DNA of 64,000 nucleotides from Bryobacteraceae bacterium (lineage in GTDB: Bacteria; Acidobacteriota; Terriglobia; Bryobacterales; Bryobacteraceae): positions 1 through 64,000 of the forward strand of contig JAICXC010000003.1 in NCBI GenBank assembly GCA_025980665.1, in the 5' to 3' direction. Below are positions 61,902-64,000 of the stretch, in pieces (positions within the stretch are counted from its first letter, which is position 1; every line of letters begins with the position of its first letter). The translations under genes were made by a program, and so were the position numbers. The notes beneath the pieces are model-generated. The model was not told where the DNA came from. It was given only the letters and a program-made list of their open reading frames with translations, and did not search any database.

Positions 61902-63217
61902 TTCGTGGTGCTGCTCTCCCTGCCCTTTAATTGTCGCAGCTTATATTCGTTATAGCCATCTCGAAGAGCCCCGTACAACAGCTCCCCCACAATCTTTGCC
62001 CCCGCCGGCATCGGGTGAATATAATCCGAACCAACCAGCCGCGGTTCGGCCGCATACCAGCGCGCCATCGTCCCCTCCCCGCCCATGGCTTGGAACGTAT
62101 TGAAGAATGCCACATTGGTTTCTTCGGCCACCTTCCCCTCGATCTTTACCAGCCTGGGCATCGCCGGGATGGTATCGATCTCGCCGCGCTCATTGCGCTC
62201 CCCCCGGTCCATGGGGCTCATCAGCAGGATCGACGTCTCGGGCAGCGCCGTCTGGAGCCGCTTTACGGCCGATTTCATCTCCGCAGCCCAGGTGGAATCA
62301 ACGAATTTGGGGAAGCCACTTTCGTTGGTGCCATATGCCAAAACCACCAGGTCGGGCCGGTAGTGATGCAGTTGAGCGGTCCAATGCCCGCCATTAAAAG
62401 CACGACTCAGCAGTGTGATGTTGGCGCCGTTGACGCCCAAACTGCTATACAGCACTCCTGGCTTCGCCTTGCTGAACTCCACGCCATACAACCTGACCTT
62501 GCCGCTCTCCACACGAACGGTAAACTTCTTGGTGCCCGCGGGAAGTTCGAATGACTTCCAGGCTGGGATTGCTTTGTCCGCCGCGGTTTCTACTTGTCCC
62601 AGCTCGTTTCCGTCGGCCTCAAAGGAAAATGTGCCGCCTTCAGGCTGTTCCAGATAGGCGATTTCCGCGGTGCGCTGCTCGTTTTTCACGGTGAAGGTCG
62701 CTACCGCTCCCGGCGAGCCCTGGAAACTGGCGCCACCCAAGCCGTGCAACCCGTCTTTAATCTGCGTGTCACCGGCCACATCGATGGTCCACTTAGACGC
62801 ATCCATGTCGACGCCTCGGTGAAAATACCAGGCCCACGGCTTCGCGATCAGAACAAAGCCCGCGCCTCCGTCGCCAAACTGCTTTTGGAACTGCGCGCGC
62901 GCATCGGCGGTGATCAGATCGCCGGTGGTGGGCGAATCGCCGTAATGCAGGACTCGTACAGGCCCGCCTTGAAGCAGCGCCTGATAAAAGTGATCCAGAG
63001 TCCTGTGCGGATCGAGCAGATTCTGCGGCTTCTGGATTTGCAGACGCTGCGCGCGCACCGCGTCGGTTTCCAGTTCTTTCGGTTTGGGAACCGGGAGGTC
63101 CCATACCAGCGGAATATCGCGTGGATCGAGCGATACGTAGTTCTTGAGCGCGGGAACTGCGCGGGGCAATAAGATCAGCGCCGCAAAGGTGATCACCCCC
63201 AGTATCGTCTTACGCAT
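61898..63217 (-). CDS. SGNH/GDSL-family hydrolase
   Basis: The 439-aa protein has a signal or anchor helix (about 4-24), then the SGNH domain: LHYGDSPTTGD (block I), YGTNESG (block III) and SDYIHPMPAG (block V). A beta-sandwich insert lies between blocks I and III as in the neighbouring paralogue. It is directly next to the MBOAT gene (gap of zero bases), fitting a role in O-acylation or de-acylation of an exopolysaccharide. Confidence 0.88.
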   Translation of the reverse strand: MRKTILGVITFAALILLPRAVPALKNYVSLDPRDIPLVWDLPVPKPKELETDAVRAQRLQIQKPQNLLDPHRTLDHFYQALLQGGPVRVLHYGDSPTTGDLITADARAQFQKQFGDGGAGFVLIAKPWAWYFHRGVDMDASKWTIDVAGDTQIKDGLHGLGGASFQGSPGAVATFTVKNEQRTAEIAYLEQPEGGTFSFEADGNELGQVETAADKAIPAWKSFELPAGTKKFTVRVESGKVRLYGVEFSKAKPGVLYSSLGVNGANITLLSRAFNGGHWTAQLHHYRPDLVVLAYGTNESGFPKFVDSTWAAEMKSAVKRLQTALPETSILLMSPMDRGERNERGEIDTIPAMPRLVKIEGKVAEETNVAFFNTFQAMGGEGTMARWYAAEPRLVGSDYIHPMPAGAKIVGELLYGALRDGYNEYKLRQLKGRESSTTK

Positions 63218-64000
63218 TCAGAACCTGGTGTAGATAAACGGCGCCGCCCCGGTCTGGGCAACGTATTGCAGGCCAATCACCAGAGCAGCCATCGCCCCGG
63301 CCTGCGCGAAAAACGGCGCTCTGATGTACAGATTGACGCTAAACTCGTACCACTTCGCCGGCAAGTAATGCGCAACAATGGCGATCGCCAAAATCACCCA
63401 CAATCCGGTGGAAACGTTGGCAAAGGAAACCGTGCCCGAAGCGATGCGAGCCAGGATAGATCTCACAGTCTCGAGGTTCGGCGCGCGGAAAAAGATCCAC
63501 GCGAACGCCACATAATGGACCGTAAGCACAATGCTGGCGATTCGCCACCAGCCAGCCGCGGGCTTCCTCCCGGTGCGTATCTGCCACAGCCGGACGATTA
63601 TCAGCCCCGTCCCGTGCAATGCGCCCCAAATCGCGAAATTCCAGCTCTGCCCGTGCCAGAGGCCGCCCAGAACCATTGTGATCAACAGATTCGTGTATGT
63701 GAAAATCTTCCACTTGGACCGCAGTCCGGGCAGCGAAAAGTACAAGTAATCGCGCAGCCAGTTCGAAAGCGTGATGTGCCAGCGACGCCAGAAATCGGCG
63801 ATATTGTGCGCCGCGTATGGCCGGTTGAAATTCGGCGGGAGCTTGATGCCCAAGAGCAGTGCCGACCCGATGGCGATATCGGTGTAGCCGGAAAAATCGT
63901 AAAAAATTTGCAGCGTGTATGAATACACCGCGATCAGGTTCTCCGCACCGGTGTAGAGATTGGGAAAATCGAATACCCGGTTAACCAGATTCCCGGCCAG
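63218..64000 (-). CDS. MBOAT family O-acyltransferase, AlgI-like, N-terminus cut off
   Basis: The frame is open to the right window edge, so the 5' end is missing; an apparent GTG start at 63928 is internal. About 260 residues are visible. They include 'LVNRVFDFPNLYTGAENL' upstream of 63928, 'ADFWRRWHITLSNWLRDYLY' and the active-site 'GGLWHGQSWNF' with the conserved MBOAT histidine, with about six membrane segments. AlgI-type enzymes move acetyl groups across the membrane for polysaccharide O-acetylation. It is the first visible gene of the operon. Confidence 0.9.
   Translation of the reverse strand: MAGNLVNRVFDFPNLYTGAENLIAVYSYTLQIFYDFSGYTDIAIGSALLLGIKLPPNFNRPYAAHNIADFWRRWHITLSNWLRDYLYFSLPGLRSKWKIFTYTNLLITMVLGGLWHGQSWNFAIWGALHGTGLIIVRLWQIRTGRKPAAGWWRIASIVLTVHYVAFAWIFFRAPNLETVRSILARIASGTVSFANVSTGLWVILAIAIVAHYLPAKWYEFSVNLYIRAPFFAQAGAMAALVIGLQYVAQTGAAPFIYTRF

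Noticed and set aside
63218-63928. A complete 236-aa MBOAT gene starting at 63928
   Set aside because: The frame continues upstream to the window end with AlgI-like sequence, so the GTG is internal.
1-64000. CRISPR arrays, rRNA genes, insertion-sequence ends
   Set aside because: No regular repeat-spacer pattern, no rRNA-like segment and no transposase were seen; only one tRNA was found.

Overview
The window is a compact, roughly 60 % GC chromosomal segment. Gene content and style suggest an acidobacterium, probably of the Solibacter/Bryobacter branch: a 12-gene nuo cluster, Sdh with one large membrane subunit, an OFA-type MFS carrier, an ECF sigma/FecR/ABC operon, a caspase-TPR protein and DUF4384 proteins. 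The taxonomic call is inference; no rRNA is present. Almost every gene is packed with 4-base ATGA overlaps or gaps of a few bases, and convergent neighbours end within about 35 bases of each other or overlap.

Region 1 (1-3358) is the right end of an integrated element abutting the 3' end of tRNA-Val(GAC). It carries the end of an ArdC-like antirestriction gene, a 55-aa cysteine protein, an unknown 165-aa protein and a tyrosine recombinase, all linked by start/stop overlaps. A convergent gene carries a HEPN-like R-D-x3-H motif. Region 2 (3525-11410) has a class V aminotransferase, then a leftward operon of ECF sigma factor, zinc anti-sigma/FecR protein and two ABC ATPase/permease pairs. Region 3 (11622-18528) has SMC, an uncharacterised MoxR ATPase plus 610-aa partner, and a Uma2 nuclease-like protein.

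Region 4 (18538-25673) is an yceD-rpmF-plsX-dsbD-M28 peptidase operon followed by an MFS carrier. Region 5 (25686-38660) is a nuo operon (A, C-H, J-N) without nuoB and nuoI, driven by a near-consensus promoter that overlaps the thiS promoter region. Region 6 (38670-42979) holds thiS, a MerR regulator, a CtpA-type protease and guaA. Region 7 (42987-50249) holds a SnoaL-like secreted protein, an ATP-grasp ligase/zinc peptidase pair, DUF2071, and an operon of two DUF4384 proteins, a caspase-EF-hand-PEGA-TPR protein and DUF4279.

Region 8 (50402-59051) has a phosphofructokinase with pyrophosphate-type active-site residues, a methyltransferase, sdhCAB, a uridine kinase-like protein, DNA-3-methyladenine glycosylase, an RNA m5U methyltransferase and trpS. 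Region 9 (59054-64000) is an exopolysaccharide-acylation-like operon: MBOAT acyltransferase (cut by the window end), two SGNH hydrolases, a 56-aa zinc ribbon and an SH3 lipoprotein.

Several singly transcribed genes have a -10-like hexamer 5 to 8 bases before the start codon and no Shine-Dalgarno sequence, which suggests leaderless transcripts. The best candidates for undescribed biology are the MoxR/610-aa pair, the caspase/DUF4384/DUF4279 operon, the ArdC-to-integrase operon with its HEPN-like neighbour, and the nuo cluster lacking two core subunits.
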